In this document: positions 10,802 to 23,763 of the stretch, piece after piece | Layout of the letters: every line of letters starts with the position of its first letter | Position numbering within the stretch: the stretch's first letter is position 1 | Assembly (NCBI GenBank): GCA_027559495.1 | Contig: JAMXSV010000008.1 | Location: forward strand, 186,001 to 250,000 | Length of the DNA stretch: 64,000 nt | Origin: Aurifilum marmelostoma | Taxonomy: Eukaryota > Ascomycota > Sordariomycetes > Diaporthales > Cryphonectriaceae | Direction: 5' to 3' | The notes under the pieces: model-generated | Told to the model about the DNA's origin: nothing | Seen by the model: only the letters and a program-made list of their open reading frames with translations | The model's database searches: none | Position numbers and translations under genes: made by a program

Positions 10802-12727
10802 CTAGGAAGTGACCTGAGTATCTTCCTCTGTCCTGGGCTTTTTGCTGGCCTCGTCAGCCATGGGCAGGTCTTCCTCAGCCTTCCGCTTGTTGCCATCCGC
10901 AGACGCGGCAGGAGAGTCCTCTGCGGCGGGTGCTGGAGCAGGCTTGCCCTTCTTGCGCACCAGGCCGGTAAGATCTGTAGCAGTCTTCTTGGCCTCCTCG
11001 ATACGGGCCTCGGTCTCGACGGCTGACTCGCCTATGGAGGCACCTAGGATACCCCCTACAGGACCCAGGCCGAGGGCGGACTGCATATCTATTGGTGGAC
11101 CGCGGAGGTCGACAAGCTGTTTATATTTCGACAGGTCAGCATCCCTGAGGCCTTACAAGAGACACCCTTCAACAAACACGACCGGGGGGGGGGCAAGCAA
11201 GGCAAGGCGCGAGGAAGAAAAAGAGAAACAAGAAAAGTTACACCTACCCTCTGCTCCAGATCGGCAATCATATCTTTCACGTCCGCAATCTGGCTGCGGG
11301 TAACCTCGTTATCCTCGGGCGAGTGCAGCGTGGCCAGCTCAACCTCCTTGTTCTGTAGCTTGAGCTTGGTGCTCGCGATGGCGGCCTCGAGCTCCTTCGC
11401 CGCCTCGTCCCGCATCTCCTGGTTGATCTCCTTGGGGCCTTCGGTGCCGTCCTCGTTCTGCTGTGAGGTGATGGAGGCGAACTCGAGGGCGAGCGACAGC
11501 TTGAAGTGGGCCTCGGCGATGAGCTCAGAGTCCTCCGGAAGCAGTTCCTGGTTGTACCTGAGAGCCTCTCGCATGTCGGCGATCGCATTAGGATATCTGT
11601 TGTTGTGGTTTGGATTAGCAGTCCGCGTCTCGCCATTCTTCCTGATCTCTTCTTTTCCTTCGTGGCTCGCACACGTACCGCTCATTCTCGAGAGAGATCT
11701 CTGCTAGGCGGTCATAGGTATCCGCCAGCCTCTCCTTGATATGTCTGATCCCAGCATCACTGTTGTCGGCCTCGCCGTTTGCTACCTCCTTGCCCTTGCC
11801 CTGGCCAGCCTCTAACGCAGCCAGCTTGGCGTCCAGCTGCTTCTTGAACAAGACACGGGCCAGATCGAGGATCTCAAAGGCGCTGGCAAGGTCGTCCTCC
11901 TCTTCCTCGTCCTCGCCCTCCCCCTCTCCATCCTCGCCCTCAACCCCGTCAGCACCCTCCTCGTCCGAGTCGTCCCAGTTCTCATCGCCCGTGAACTGGA
12001 ACAGCGGCTTCTTCGACTCGAGCTCCTTGCTCTCCGCCTTGGCGCTGCTCGTCTCGTCGGCAATGATCTTGATGGCCTCCTGCGCGACCCTGTCGGCCTC
12101 AGGGGTCTCGGTCTTGCCCTCGCCGTCCTTGCCAGCCGCACCTGCGACAGGCCCCTCGCTCGCCTCCACCTTGGCCGCGACCGCAGCGCTAGTGCTGGTG
12201 CTGGTGCTGGTGCTCTTACCCTTGGCCTTTTTAGGCGCCTTCTTGACTGCCTTTTGTACTTTGGCCCCCTCGGCAGGCGCCTTGCCGCCCAGCACATCGC
12301 TCTTCTCCTGTCCGACCTTGAACAGGCTCCTGCCGTAGAGGAACAGGATCTCGGCGTTCTCGACGGCCATCTCCCCGTTCATCTCGGCCTGCATCTCCGC
12401 CGCCTGTGCGTACACCTCAGCGGCCTCCTCATAGCGCTTCTGCGCATAGTGGCCCGACGCGCGCGCGGTCAGGTCGGCGAGCGACACCTTCAGCGACAGC
12501 GATCGCTGCTCGTCGCTCAGAGGGATGTCGCTGACGAAGGACCTGGGCGTGGCAGTGCCCGTCCCGGGCGCGAGTGTCGGTGTGAGCGTGCCTGTGGTCG
12601 TGGTGGGGGCATCCTGAACGACCTGCTGCAGGATGTCGTTGGGGAGGGTGTCGAGGTTGTGGGCCTCTGTCGCGGACGAGGCGTCGGTGATGGGCTGAAG
12701 CGTGTTGGGAGGGGCGTCGTCGGCCAT
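10802..12727 (-). CDS. NASP/Sim3/Hif1-like histone chaperone (SHNi-TPR)
   Basis: Exons: 12727-11679, 11596-11248 and 11116-10802, totalling 1713 nt, 570 residues; introns are 82 and 131 nt. The N-terminal TPR begins near residue 85 (SGHYAQKRYEEAAEVYAQAA) and continues in ENAEILFLYGRSLFKVG. It is interrupted by a Lys/Ser/Thr-rich and then strongly acidic segment (~160-290, with runs of Glu and Asp). Helical repeats then resume (DLASAFEILDLARVLFKKQL, RLADTYDRLAEISLENERYP, AEAHFKLSLALEF), and a basic, NLS-like tail holds KRKAEED and KKPRTEED. An acidic insertion within TPRs is the hallmark of the family, which binds H3-H4 and helps deliver H3/CENP-A to chromatin. The second intron acceptor was chosen because the alternative creates a stop. 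Confidence 0.88.
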
Positions 12728-14221
12728 CTTTGGCGGTAGGTTCTGTTTGTGTTGTCTTGTGTGCCGTGTGTCGAGACGTTTGATTTCTGATGCCTCTCTT
12801 TTCCCCCTTCTTCTTTATTATTCCTTTTGTCGCGTGAGGGTGGACGTGATCGTGGTGGAGTGACCCGACGCGGTTGTCGACGGAAGATGATGGACGAAAT
12901 AATGGCGTGAGGGTTTCGCGAGGTTCTGGGGGATTAACGCTGGGCCAAGGGTCGTTGTCAATTCCTTGGCTACAGGTCAGTCGCAGTGCGTGGCACGAAA
13001 TGGTGATCAGAACTCCAGGGCTTCCAATTGAAGAGCCGAAAGCGGTCTGTCGTGAGGATCGTTGAGTTGAGGAGAGATTTGAGTCAAGGCCTAGCTGTGT
13101 GAGAGGACAGGAACACGGCCAGAGAGCAGCTGCTTTCAGGCAGGGAAGGTCTGGGCTAGAGCTTGCTTCAGATGTTGTTGCACCTTGGAGAGCCCTGCAT
13201 GCGGGTTGCTAGCCTATGACGCGCCGTGGGCAGACAAGAACGCCATGACACCACTCTGCTGGGGGGCTGCTGCTGCTGGGCAGGCTGGGCTGCGGGCTGG
13301 TTACAAGGTGAGTGGTCAGTGGACAGGGGGTGGGTCAGGGGGGGCTCATGTTAGTGGGTGGGTGCCCAGCCGGAGGTGCTGGAGCTCACAGCTCACAGCT
13401 GTAGCCATTGTTTGTGAGCTTGTGTGGGTCTCCCTGTGCTGTAGAGACAGCCTCGTTTCTATGCATTACTTGAAGACGAATACTTGAGTATTAGTGAACA
13501 ACAAACACCTATGCTGTGTTCCTGGTTCTTTGCAAAGAAGAAGTATGTGATATATACTCATTCTCCCAAGGGCCTCCTCCCTCTCTGAGGAGTTGACAGA
13601 AAGCAAGTATAGTCATATATGAATATATATTTGCATATATATATAAATATATATAGATATCTCTGTCTTCACATAGACATGTGTGTATATGTATCCCTCA
13701 GAGTCTAAACAAGCCTCCCTTTGAATAGCAAAAGGTGATGGTCATGTCCGATGCCCAGTCCACTCCATCCATCCAATCGCTTTCCAATTCAAATGAACGC
13801 CCTGTGGCTCCGTGATGCCATGCGAGAGAAGATGCAGTATAGTAATAGACGAGCCCATACTGGCAGTAGTAGTGGTGGTGTGGTGATGGGTGGCGGTGAT
13901 TAAAACAACAAAGGAAAATCGATCCCATCACACACACGCACACACACAGACACACAAATCCTTTTTTGTGTTCCTAGATGCAGACCCGCTCGCAAGATTG
14001 AAGGACATAAAACAAAACGATGGGCTCCAAAATGCTCAGCAACACAACAAATACACCGCGCCCTTCTTCATCATCATCATCTTCTTCTTCTTCTTCTCTC
14101 GTCCCTTCCCTCTCTCTCCCCTTCCCCCTCTTCTCTTCTTTGCTTTGCCCTTCCTCCTGCTTCTGCTATACGTATATTGATAGCCTGACCTCGGGGAGAG
14201 CACGCACTGCCTTGCCCTCCC
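12728..14221. other. Intergenic region with AT microsatellite
   Basis: 1.5 kb between the 5' end of the histone chaperone gene and the 3' end of the LRR gene. An alternating AT/TATA tract spans about 13612-13665, a CA-rich tract lies at 13928-13957, and CATCAT/CTT repeats at about 14064-14097. No gene recognised. Confidence 0.55.
13612..13665. repeat. AT-rich alternating tract
   Basis: Repeated ATAT/TATATA units with interspersed G and C. A simple-sequence tract in a spacer; no function inferred. Confidence 0.6.
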
Positions 14222-17200
14222 CTAGCTCGCAAGGGCAGAGTCGCCTCCCGCCGTCACCGCCACATCATCATCCTCTACCACCGCACTCTCGCCACAGGGC
14301 TGCGTGTCTTTGGCAGGCTGCGAGACCTGCAGGTTTGCCCTGGCCTTCTCCTGGCTCTCGACAAACCGCGCCCAGTAGTCTGGATCTGCTTCTTTGAACC
14401 CGTCGATGATGCTCTGCCGGTGCTCCTTGAACACCCTGACCGCGCCCTTCTCGTCCCGCAGCTTCAGCAACTCCTCGTCGCCGAGCTCGTCCAGCATCTC
14501 GTTGAGCGTGCGGAACAGCGTCGGCGACTGCTCCACCTCCTGTAGTCCTGCCGATGCGAGCAGGTGGTACTGCTCCGAGGTGAGCATCCAGCCGGACCGG
14601 AACTTGTGGCCCGCACGAAGCGCATGGCCTTCCTCTCGGTTCAGCGCGAAGCTCGAGAGCGAGATGTTGGACGACTGCCGCGAGAGGGAGCCCGGGCCTG
14701 TCTGGACCATCTCGAGCTCCTCCTCGCCGTCGGACGCACCGGCAGACGGCTCGCGCTCGCCCTCGACTGAGTCGATGGATGTGCGCGTGGGCGTCTTCTC
14801 GAGTGAGTGCACGTCGGGGAGCGATATGGAGATGGCACTGTCGGCTGTCTCTTTGGTCTCGGGGAACTCGTCCTCGAAACGCTGAATAATGCCGTCTAGG
14901 GTACGCTGGAGGAACGTGAGACGGTCTATAGGTAGGTATGGTAGTTAGCTCGAGTTTCGGGTCCCCGGTTGGCGTCAGAGAAGAAGAAGATAAGAAGAAA
15001 ACTCACAGTATGTGGTCCGCTCCTCAGCGCTCTTGTCCGACAGGGCCTTGGCCCGGACAAGGGCAGGGTCGAGCCGGTGGCGGATCTTGCGAGCGCTGAG
15101 AAGCAGGTGCTTGGAGACGTCCTTGGCCTTGCCTGCGGGCAGACCAGACTTGGGAACGGTGGCGCCCTCCTCCACGTCGCGGATAAACTCTCCAGACTGC
15201 CTCCGAGACTCGTCACCGCGATTGTTCAGGCAGCACGCCAGCGCCTTAGCGACACCCGTGCCGCCGACGATATAGTCATCGTCTGGTGCCATGTCCTCGT
15301 CCTCGGGACCGTCCGGCTCCATGACGTCGTGACCGACCAGGTGCTGGAGCACATCTGGGTACTCGGGCTCCTTGCCAGCGGCCGCCAGGCCTTCGCCGAT
15401 CGACGGTCCACCGTTGGCAAGAGGCACCAGTTCCATGTTCCGCAGGCAGTAGGCCACGATCTGCTTGGCCAGGGCCTTGACGATCTCACCAGAGGCGTCG
15501 GTCGGCACATCGATGTCGACGCAGACGAGGTTGGGCGACAGCCTGGCAGCAGCCAGTAGCGAAGCATAGAGTGCAGATGCCTCCTCTTGCGTCTCCTCGG
15601 TGTTGGCATCCGCCAGCTTGGTGAGTTCCGGGTTCTGCAGGAAGCTCAGGTGGGCCATGCTCTCCATCTCGGGGATGACCTCTGCAAGCGCTATGACTTG
15701 CTCCGCCTTGAGGGCACAGTCGCCGAGATGTAATCTCTTGAGGGTCTTCATCTTGGGCAGATACCTCCGCAGCACCCCCACTGCGGTCGGCTCCGAGTTG
15801 AACAGCTCCTGGTTGTGCGACAGATCGAGGAAGCGGAAGTTGGTCAGCTTGCACAGGTGAGGCAACAGCTTGCACAGAGAGGCCGGCTTGAGGTTGCACT
15901 CGGCCAGGCTCAGCGCCCACAGCGTGTTGTTCTCCTCGAGCACGTCACCGAGGTTCTCGCAGTAGTCGCGCAGGTCATTCCCACCCAGGTCGAGACCCTC
16001 GCACTTCCCGCTCGCGACGTAGCGCTTGATGTGCTCCAGGCCGTCAGGGTCGAGATCGAGGTGTGCAAGGCCGACCCTGCGCACGCCGCACTGCAGGATG
16101 CCGTCGACGACGCACCCGAGCTGGGCGGGGGACAGGCCCGTGTTGCTCAGGTTCAATAGCTCTAGCGTGTTTCCTCCCAGCCTCCCCCCGATCGACCTCG
16201 CCAGGAGCGCACACATGTCAGGCGGCCCTTTTTTGTCGTCGTGGTGGAGGGGAAGGTGCTGGGTATGCCCGTGGAGGGACGACGGCTCGGGCTGCTTCGG
16301 GAAGGGCACCTCGGCCAGGTCGAGACTCACAAGTGACCTGCACATGTATATGAACAGGCATATATGCTTCCATCCCTCCGGTCCGATCTTGTTGTTCTTC
16401 AGCACGAGGCGCTCGACAGCGCCGCCCTGCTCGACCAGCCCGTCCGGTGCGCTGTGCGGTCTTTTCCTGTGAGGGCTGGACTTCTTGGCGGCGAGCAGGC
16501 CTCCGAGGACGACGCGCAGCCCTTCATCCGTGAGGCCGCAGTTCTCCAGCACCACCTCCTTGGCCGGCACGACGGCCAAGAAGTCGCCAAGGGTGATGAG
16601 ATCTGCCAGCTGCATCCAGTAGCCCGTGAGGTCCAGCTTCTCCACGACACCAGCAGAGGTCGTGTTGGCAGGGTTCAGGAGCTGCTCGGTAATCTTCTTC
16701 AATATGGGCGTCTCGCGGAGCTGGCAACATCTCCTGTATATACGGACAGGATTTGTAGTCGGCGTGGCCTGTGGCCTCGGAGTTGTGGGAGCTGATGGGT
16801 CCGAGGTGTCGGTGTCGAGGTAGAGCTCAAGGGGTACCTGGCCGTTGGCCTCTGCCAGCTTGCGCTTCTTCTCTTTCCTGGCCTTTCTTTCCTCTTCGCT
16901 CCTCTTCTTCTTCTCCTTCTTCTTTGTGTTGCAGCCATTTTCTGCTGGAGTATCTGTATCTGTAGGCGACGAAGCGTCCTTACCTGCCTCGCCTTCCTTC
17001 TCTGGCTCCCTTGGCACCTCCTCGCCTGACACCTTCACGGTGCCATCCTGCTCTTTCTGCTCCTCCACGGCCTTGGGGTGCTTCAGGGCCTCGCCCTCAC
17101 CCTTTTCCACGAGCTTGCGCTTCTCGGTCTTGTCGTTCCCACAGCAGGTCTTGGCCGACACGCCCTTCGCATCCGCGTACCTAGGCATCGGGGCGATCTC

Positions 17201-18027
17201 GACATCGACGCAGAAGGCAACACGGCGCAGCTTGGCCTGGTGAAGGTCCTCCAAGGGGCACCGCTCCCGGTGATGGTCCACGTTCAGAACCTTCCGCTCG
17301 ACCAGGCCATGGTTGTTGGTCCCCTTGAGCACAGTTCCCAGCTGCCCCGAGCCGCTCGAGGACAGCCGCCGGAACACGTGCAATATACCGCCGCCAGACT
17401 GGCCGCTACGAGGGGGCGCAGGCGTGTAGGGGCCCTCACCTTGATGCTTCGCGGCGTGCTGGAGCACGGCGTTCTTAGCGGGCGTGATCTTGGGGACGGA
17501 CAGCTCGGCATCCTTGGTGGGCAGATTGGTGGTCGTCGCGGGCGGTGGGCTCTGAGGGGCTGTGGCGCCAGCGGACCCGGAGAATTTGGAGGATAGGTTC
17601 GTGAACCATGAAGACTTGCGCGAGAGCGAGGGGCTGCTGCCCGGCGAGACAGAGGTGCCATTCTTGTCTGAGCGCTCCGAGCCGCCACGGGTGAAGCCTG
17701 GTTTTGGTGGTATGGGGATGGGCCTGGGAGGTTGTGTCGCTGTGCCGTTCGACTTGGTTGTGTCGGTGCCGTTCTCAGCAGAGGTCGGCGCTGGGCTGCT
17801 AGGTGCGGGCGAGCCCCGAGGAGAGGATTGGTCTGGAGAGGGCGAGGCAGAGAAGGTTGAGCGGCGGACATGAGGCGATCGGTCTACTTGTTGGAGAGAG
17901 GTCCTACCGATCAGCACAGCCCCCTCCCAACGAGCAAAGACGTAGTAGTGACAGGGTGGTGATTCCTACCTTTTGGACCCCCATGGTGGGTCATCCAACT
18001 GACGTCAATTCCATGTATCTGCTCCAT
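14222..18027 (-). CDS. Large leucine-rich-repeat protein (fungal family often labelled Mhp1)
   Basis: Exons: 18027-17970, 17886-15007 and 14925-14222, totalling 3642 nt, 1213 residues; introns 83 and 81 nt. The first exon was recovered by frame and encodes the start MEQIHGIDVSWMTHHGG. The N-terminal third is low complexity (Ser/Pro/Thr-rich, then Lys/Glu-rich near 345). The middle holds repeated leucine-rich units such as VEKLDLTGYWMQLADLI, LELLNLSNTGLSPAQL, LWALSLAECNLKPASL and FRFLDLSHNQELF, similar to the ribonuclease-inhibitor type. The C-terminus is acidic and charged. Such proteins are annotated in fungi as cell-wall-biogenesis or microtubule-associated Mhp1; I recall the name from annotation and do not treat the function as shown. 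Most likely a cytosolic scaffold. Confidence 0.82.
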
Positions 18028-21000
18028 GCTGCACGGCGTAGCAAGAGGTTATCCAAGACAGCGCCAAAGCAGTTGGAAAGGTAATCCCCACAGGTTCGCA
18101 GTGAGGAGAAGAGGACGGTGTCGCCTGGAACCAGCAGGGTGGCGACGCAGAACCACTAATCAAGAGATGAGGTGGCTGATCCCGAGAGGAGGGTGTTGTA
18201 CCCAGCGACAGCTTCCAGGCGCGTGTGCGATTCCAGATCCAAGTATATCAAAGTCGATAGTTGGATCACAAGAAGCAAGAGAGGAACGACTTAGGTCATA
18301 GGTGTGGTCTGGAAGCCATGGTCCTGGTGCTGGATTGCATGCAATGTGAAGTTGCCCTGATAGGTGCCGTAGGCAAGAATTGGGAAGAAAGGTTTTGTGT
18401 CAGGTCTCGAGTCAAAGATGAGCGTTTATTCTTCTCTCCTCTTCACGACAGTGGTGTCGGACCATTTGAGAGAAAGAGAAGGAAAAGAGGATGTCCGTTG
18501 GCGAAGTACCGATTGCGGCCCACAATGAGATGCGCAGCGCTCGAGGAGGAGAATGCACAGGTGCCGACACACCTCTGGTAGTCTAAATGACGACGAGCAG
18601 GCCCCTCGACGGCCGAGATACTTGGTGCTGCCTGGGTGGAGCGTGACAGGGAGTGCTGGGTGGCCTGGTTGGTGGTGGTGGCGGTGGTGTGTGCGGTGAA
18701 AGGGGCGGGCCCAGTAGGTGGAGGGGGGCACCGGGGGGGTCAGGACTAGAGAAAACGGGAGACGGCTTCAGGGTGTTGTTTCGGTGGGTTTCTGCGGTGG
18801 GCCACTGGAGGAGGCTGCTGGGAGAAGAGAGGCCCCCATAAAAAAACTGGCAAAGAAACAGGAAAAGTTGAAATAAAAAAGCAGAGAAATGATGGTGTGG
18901 TACGATTTCTTTACTGATACACTTTGGCTTTGACCATGTGCCTGGATGGTAATCAGATCGAGGCGGCAGCTGGACTGAACTATATTCTAGATTGTGTTTG
19001 AACTTTCTTTTGAAATCAGTCATCATGGCCTCGCTCGCCTCTAGAGACAATTCCCCGTTAGCCCGGCTCAGTCTGGCTGGAGGAGGATGATGGGCTTAGG
19101 AATGACCCTGCGGGACGGTGAGCATATTCCCTCCTCACTATTTACTACTGTACTTGCAGTATAGCGGTAGTCTACCTAGGCGCTGAACAGATTGCTAGGG
19201 CCAGCCTGCCTCTCGCCCTCAGGCTCCTCCTGCCCGCCTCCACATCATGGTCACCCGCCGACGTCAGAGGGGACCCGACAGGTTTAGGAAGTGCCAGACA
19301 GGGCAAAACAGGGTCCCCTCACCCTCTCTAGTTCGTTGCTCGCAGGTGCCACAGTAGGTCCCTTGGCCTCCCCACAAGCCACCCCACCACCAGCCTAGCA
19401 GCCAGCTTACCACGAACTTCACCTTAGCGTCTCGACACACGTCAAGCAAGGGCCCGCTGAGGATCTCCATCGACCCAATGCAGTGCCAATGCAGTTCCTA
19501 CCACTGAATGCAGTGCCATGTAGTATCATGTACTAGGCGATCATCATGGCAGACTGCTCTTGTTTTTGGTGTCCCTAGGTCTGCAAGGGTTTTGCCCAAA
19601 AAGGTAGGGCAGGGCAACACATTGGCTCGCTCACTCGGCTGCAGTGGCGCGTCGCGAAATTACCGCTCTCCAAACCGTCTTTCCCCGTCAAATTCTCGGC
19701 GAGGGTTTCCGGGGACGACGTAATCGAGATTCACTACAGTGGATGTAACATTCAAAATTTACCCCCTTGCTCTCCCTCCATCCTATCCTCCTGTTTCGGC
19801 CTGTCTTAAGGTGCTCAATAATCTCATTATACAGGCACTCTGTCTCCCTCGTACGATCGATACATCATGCGAGGAAATGAAGCCAGGTCGTGTTTGCATA
19901 CTTTTCCTACCGACCCCCTACTCAATTCTGTAAATACCGCCGACCTCCGAGGTTGTATCAATCAGATCTGGGCCAGCAGAATTGGTCACGAGGGTCAGCC
20001 CACTCCCGAGGTTGACTTACTGTGGACTGACAATCCAATCGACCCATACACACACATGCACCTCTACGGTGAAGGGTCCTTTTTTTTTTTTTTTCTTATT
20101 CCTTTTTCTTGAGAGTTGGGGGGGGGGAGAAAAGAAAGTGGAGGGGAAATAAAAAACAAGAAGATGTCATCAGGAGAAACAAACTTTCTAGCATGGTCTG
20201 ACACTCCATCCTCTCGAATAACACACATCAACACCGTCGGTCTTGATTACTGAGGTTGGTGGCTGGCTTAGAAATCCTTCCAAGCCCAGCATTGACGGCC
20301 ACAGGGAGAAGATGCGAGATCTAGATCTGTCCCCCGGGGCACAGTTGGTCTCGACGGCCGCGTCACACCTAGCGCCTTAAGCGCGATTCACACACTGAAG
20401 AGACCGGGTCGAGTCGAACTGGGTCCTGTGCTTCTTCTCTCTGTCGACGTCCCTCCACATATCTCCTCCTATCAACCATCACCACATACATGTCTTAGAA
20501 AGAGGGGTGGTACTACTAACTACACACATGTGTTGACATGGAGACTCGGCAGTTCGGCCGGATTAGATTTTTTTTCTTTTTCTTTTCTTCTTCAAACAAG
20601 ATGATGCATACTAACAGTGCTGTCTATGAGACTGTGTACTGTTTACACACACTCGCGCTCTATAGTTTGGCTGATAATTCCCAATTGACGCAGATTCATA
20701 AAGACAGATGCCTACTCTTTCCGAGTCACCCGGCCTACTCAGAACTGGATAGAATTGTAGAACCAAGTCAACGGGATGATCCCACCCCGTCGTATCTTTC
20801 AGACTCCCCCGCGACTCAATCCTGTATCTCCTAGAGACAGGCCTAGACCCCTATACTTAGATAGCTGTGGCGCTGGCTCGCGTCTGTGCCTCCCGCCCTC
20901 GCCGGCAGTGGCACCACGGAACATTGCCCAAGAGGAGGAGCCAAGAGGCCGTCTTAAACTTCGTTTGTTCCAGCGTATGCTCGAGTCCACAACGAAAACC

Positions 21001-22421
21001 CAGTCCCAAGGCTTGACCGCGTACAGGCTAGCCACCGAACCTCCCGTCAGCCAGCCAGCCAGTCAGTCAGTCAGTCAGTCGCCTTGCTGGTCAGTGTCAG
21101 TAACCGGAACCCCCCCCCGCGGGGGGCTTGCATCCAGATTCCTCGCTAAAGAAAGCAGCAGGGGGGAGCTCAGCACCGTCTGACTAGAACCTCCGATGGC
21201 AAATAGGAATACCGTAAAACCAAATCGGTCAGCCGACTACTTTTTTTTTTTTTTTTGTTTTTGTTTTGTCTGTGCATCTTTTACTTTCAGTTGTCTCTTG
21301 TATTCCCCCCCCCCCCTGTCCTCTCTGTCAAGTTGATTGGTTTCGGGCCCTTCCAGTAAGTGCCGCTACTGCACGCCGCTCGCACCCTGTTTTCCTCGGT
21401 TCAGCTGAGGAGCCGGGGGACGTTTGCTCTCGCATACGCCGTCTTTTTCTCCTTCTTCCTCTCTACTTACTTTCTTTCCTGGGGCTCCTTCACGAACGCC
21501 TTCTCCCGAGACAAGCAGAGCCCAGGCCCCTCAACTCGATCGGCCGGAAGGGTCTGGGCAAGAGATAACAAATGGTCGCAACTCGGAGACGCAGAGAGCT
21601 CACTGCTGGCTGGTGCACAGCGCACCTAACTAGTCTCAGACACCCAGCAACGGTAGGATGAATAAAATGACTTTTGGACGAGTCACAATTTTTATGAGGA
21701 GCAAGGTCGGACAAATCTGTGCTGCAGCCGGTCGGAGGGTTTTGTAGTCGAGGTAGTTGATCGTGGGGCTGATAGTTCTGCTGGGCTTCCCTGTTTTGTG
21801 GTCACACCGTAATGCAATGCCCAGGACCAGGGCGGTTTTGGGATATTCTGCTTCTCTGTCTATCCCTTCGACAAGGGACATCTACTAGACACGTATACAA
21901 TGGTGTGTACATGTCACCCTCTTCTTGCTTTGGCTGCGCTCGTGGGGACGGACCGGGCAGATAGATACCTGTGGTCTGAAACTCCAGACACGGCGGCCAG
22001 TCCAGAGGGCCATGATCGTTGCAGAGGTCGTGACAGCAAGAGGCCACTGCCTGAGCAGCTTCCAAAAGTCAATCAGAAATTAGGCAAGGCGTCAGAGCCA
22101 AAGAGGACAACCAGGGGCGGAAAGCCAAGGGTGTTTACGACGCAGAAACTAAATTGTCCAGACATGTCACGGTTAAACACGAAATCGTCATCTCGGAATG
22201 ATTTGTGAAAGAGCCCCAAGGGTGGTAGAAATTCATTGATTTTCACTAGACCCTAAGCAATCCCTTTCCGTTTTGAGAACTCCTGATGCACGCCGTAATC
22301 CCATCCTGACCATTCGTTCCAGGTCCGACCCTGATGATATCTCAATAAGCCAGGGTTGTGTATAAGAAGAACTTTTTGTATTTTTGGTTCCGAGTCGTCA
22401 GCATTCCAAGGCAGAGAGGGT
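18028..22421. other. 4.4 kb gene-free spacer
   Basis: This lies between the start of the LRR gene and the stop of RPL5. No ORF carries a recognisable domain. It holds CAGC/CAGT tetranucleotide repeats (21047-21081), T-runs near 20081-20094 and 21240-21256, and C-runs at 21307-21315. The part nearest 18028 is probably the 5' leader of the LRR gene and the part nearest 22421 the RPL5 3' UTR. The centre could hold a noncoding RNA, but nothing in the sequence shows one. Confidence 0.55.
21047..21081. repeat. CAGC/CAGT tetranucleotide repeat
   Basis: Tandem CAGC units followed by CAGT units. Simple repeat in a spacer. Confidence 0.7.
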
Positions 22422-23763
22422 TTACTCGCGGAGCTCGGCAATGCGGGCCTGGACGCGCTCCTTCTTCTCGTCGTAGCTGAGCTTCTTGGCGCGGTACTTC
22501 TTGGACTCGGCCTTCCACTCGTCCTTGGACTTCTTGGGGGCGTCGGACTCGTACTTCTTGAAGGGGTCCTCGCGGATGGCGGCGTGGGCCTCGGTGTAGA
22601 GGTCCTCGAGGCCGTCAGCCTCGACATCGTCGTCGATGTACTTCTGGAACTGGCTCTTGTAGCGCTCCTCATCGTCGTCGGCCAGAGTCTCCATGTACTC
22701 GGCGACGTGGCCGCCGTAGATGTACTTGCGGAGGGTCTCGGCGTCGAGCTCCTCGGACTCCATGTCGTAGCCGGGGAAGCGGTTCTCGGAGTGAGGGATG
22801 AAGATGCCACCGTCCGAGGCACCCTTCATGGCACCGAAGACACGGGCACCGGTCGAGGTGCGGGCCAGACCGACATCAAGGAAGGCCTTGAAGGGGCGGC
22901 GCTCACCATCGTCGGTCTCGGCAGCCTCGGTCAGGGTGTACTCGCCATCAGCCTCCTCGACGCCCTTGAAGTGCTCGTCGATGCCGAGCTTCTTGAGGGC
23001 ACGGCGGGCGATCAGGAGACCAGTGGCGTAGGCGGCAGCCCAGTTGGTCAGGCCGTGCTCGATGCCGTAGGCGCGCAGCTCGTGGGAGTAGGCAGAGACG
23101 AAGACCTTGTCACCGGTGATCTCGGAGGTCACGATCTGCCTGTTGCGTGTGCAAGGATTCACTGGTTAGCCAAACAGTTGTTTCTGCCCCGTGATCCTCT
23201 TGGCCAAAACCCATTTCCAACCACGATGAGATGTATACGCACATGATGATGTCCCGGTTGGTGAAGCGGACGACCAGGCGGTACTTGGGCGCATTGTACT
23301 TGTTCTTGGCCTGGGTGATGAGGCGCTTGCGGGCGTAGTAGTCGGTCTTTCCAGACTGTCTACGCTTGTACTTAGTCTGGAAGCGACTGTGAGGTTATGC
23401 TGTTAGTATCATGGTGTTTTATCCGGTCGTCGAAAATGAACGGCCTGCCCTCTCTCTGCTATCCTCTCTCCCCTCGGCAGAGCCGAACCATCTCGTGTAG
23501 GAAATTGCAATGGAATTTGAGGAGCTCACCTGTAGTACGCGCTGTTCTTCACGAGCTTGTGGAACACCTGCAGTTCAAACCCATCGAGTCAGCAATTTGC
23601 GCTTCAGATTTTTTCTGCTTTTTCTTTCCTCCATCCGAAGCATCTTGCATTGACTCTTTTTTTTTTCTTCTCGTCTTTCTCAACCTCTCGAGGACGGTGG
23701 TGGTTGCCAAAGCATCGCAGGCAATGACACCACAACAGGGCATCATCAATGTCGACTCACCAT
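22422..23763 (-). CDS. RPL5: 60S ribosomal protein L5 (uL18)
   Basis: Exons: 23763-23761 (only the ATG), 23567-23530, 23386-23243 and 23139-22422, totalling 903 nt, 300 residues, the normal family length. Introns are 193, 143, 103 nt from 5' to 3'. Conserved stretches are FHKLVKNSAYYSRFQTKY, GKTDYYARKRLITQAKNKY, YRLVVRFTNRDIIMQIV, GLTNWAAAYATGLLIARR and GGIFIPHSENRFPGYD, ending in a Lys/Glu-rich helix. uL18 binds 5S rRNA with uL5 and anchors it in the 60S subunit. Three introns clustered in the first 185 coding bases are typical of fungal ribosomal protein genes. Codon choice is strongly C/G-ending, as expected for high expression. The DNA shares a short divergent spacer with the HAD hydrolase gene. 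Confidence 0.96.

Noticed and set aside
20330..20440. Sequence with a GTTCGACTC-like box, suggesting a tRNA B box (minus strand)
   Set aside because: The T-arm stem does not pair and no acceptor stem or A box is found at the right distance.
22356..23246. 296-codon plus-strand ORF over RPL5
   Set aside because: Antisense shadow of the strongly codon-biased RPL5 exon; no domain.
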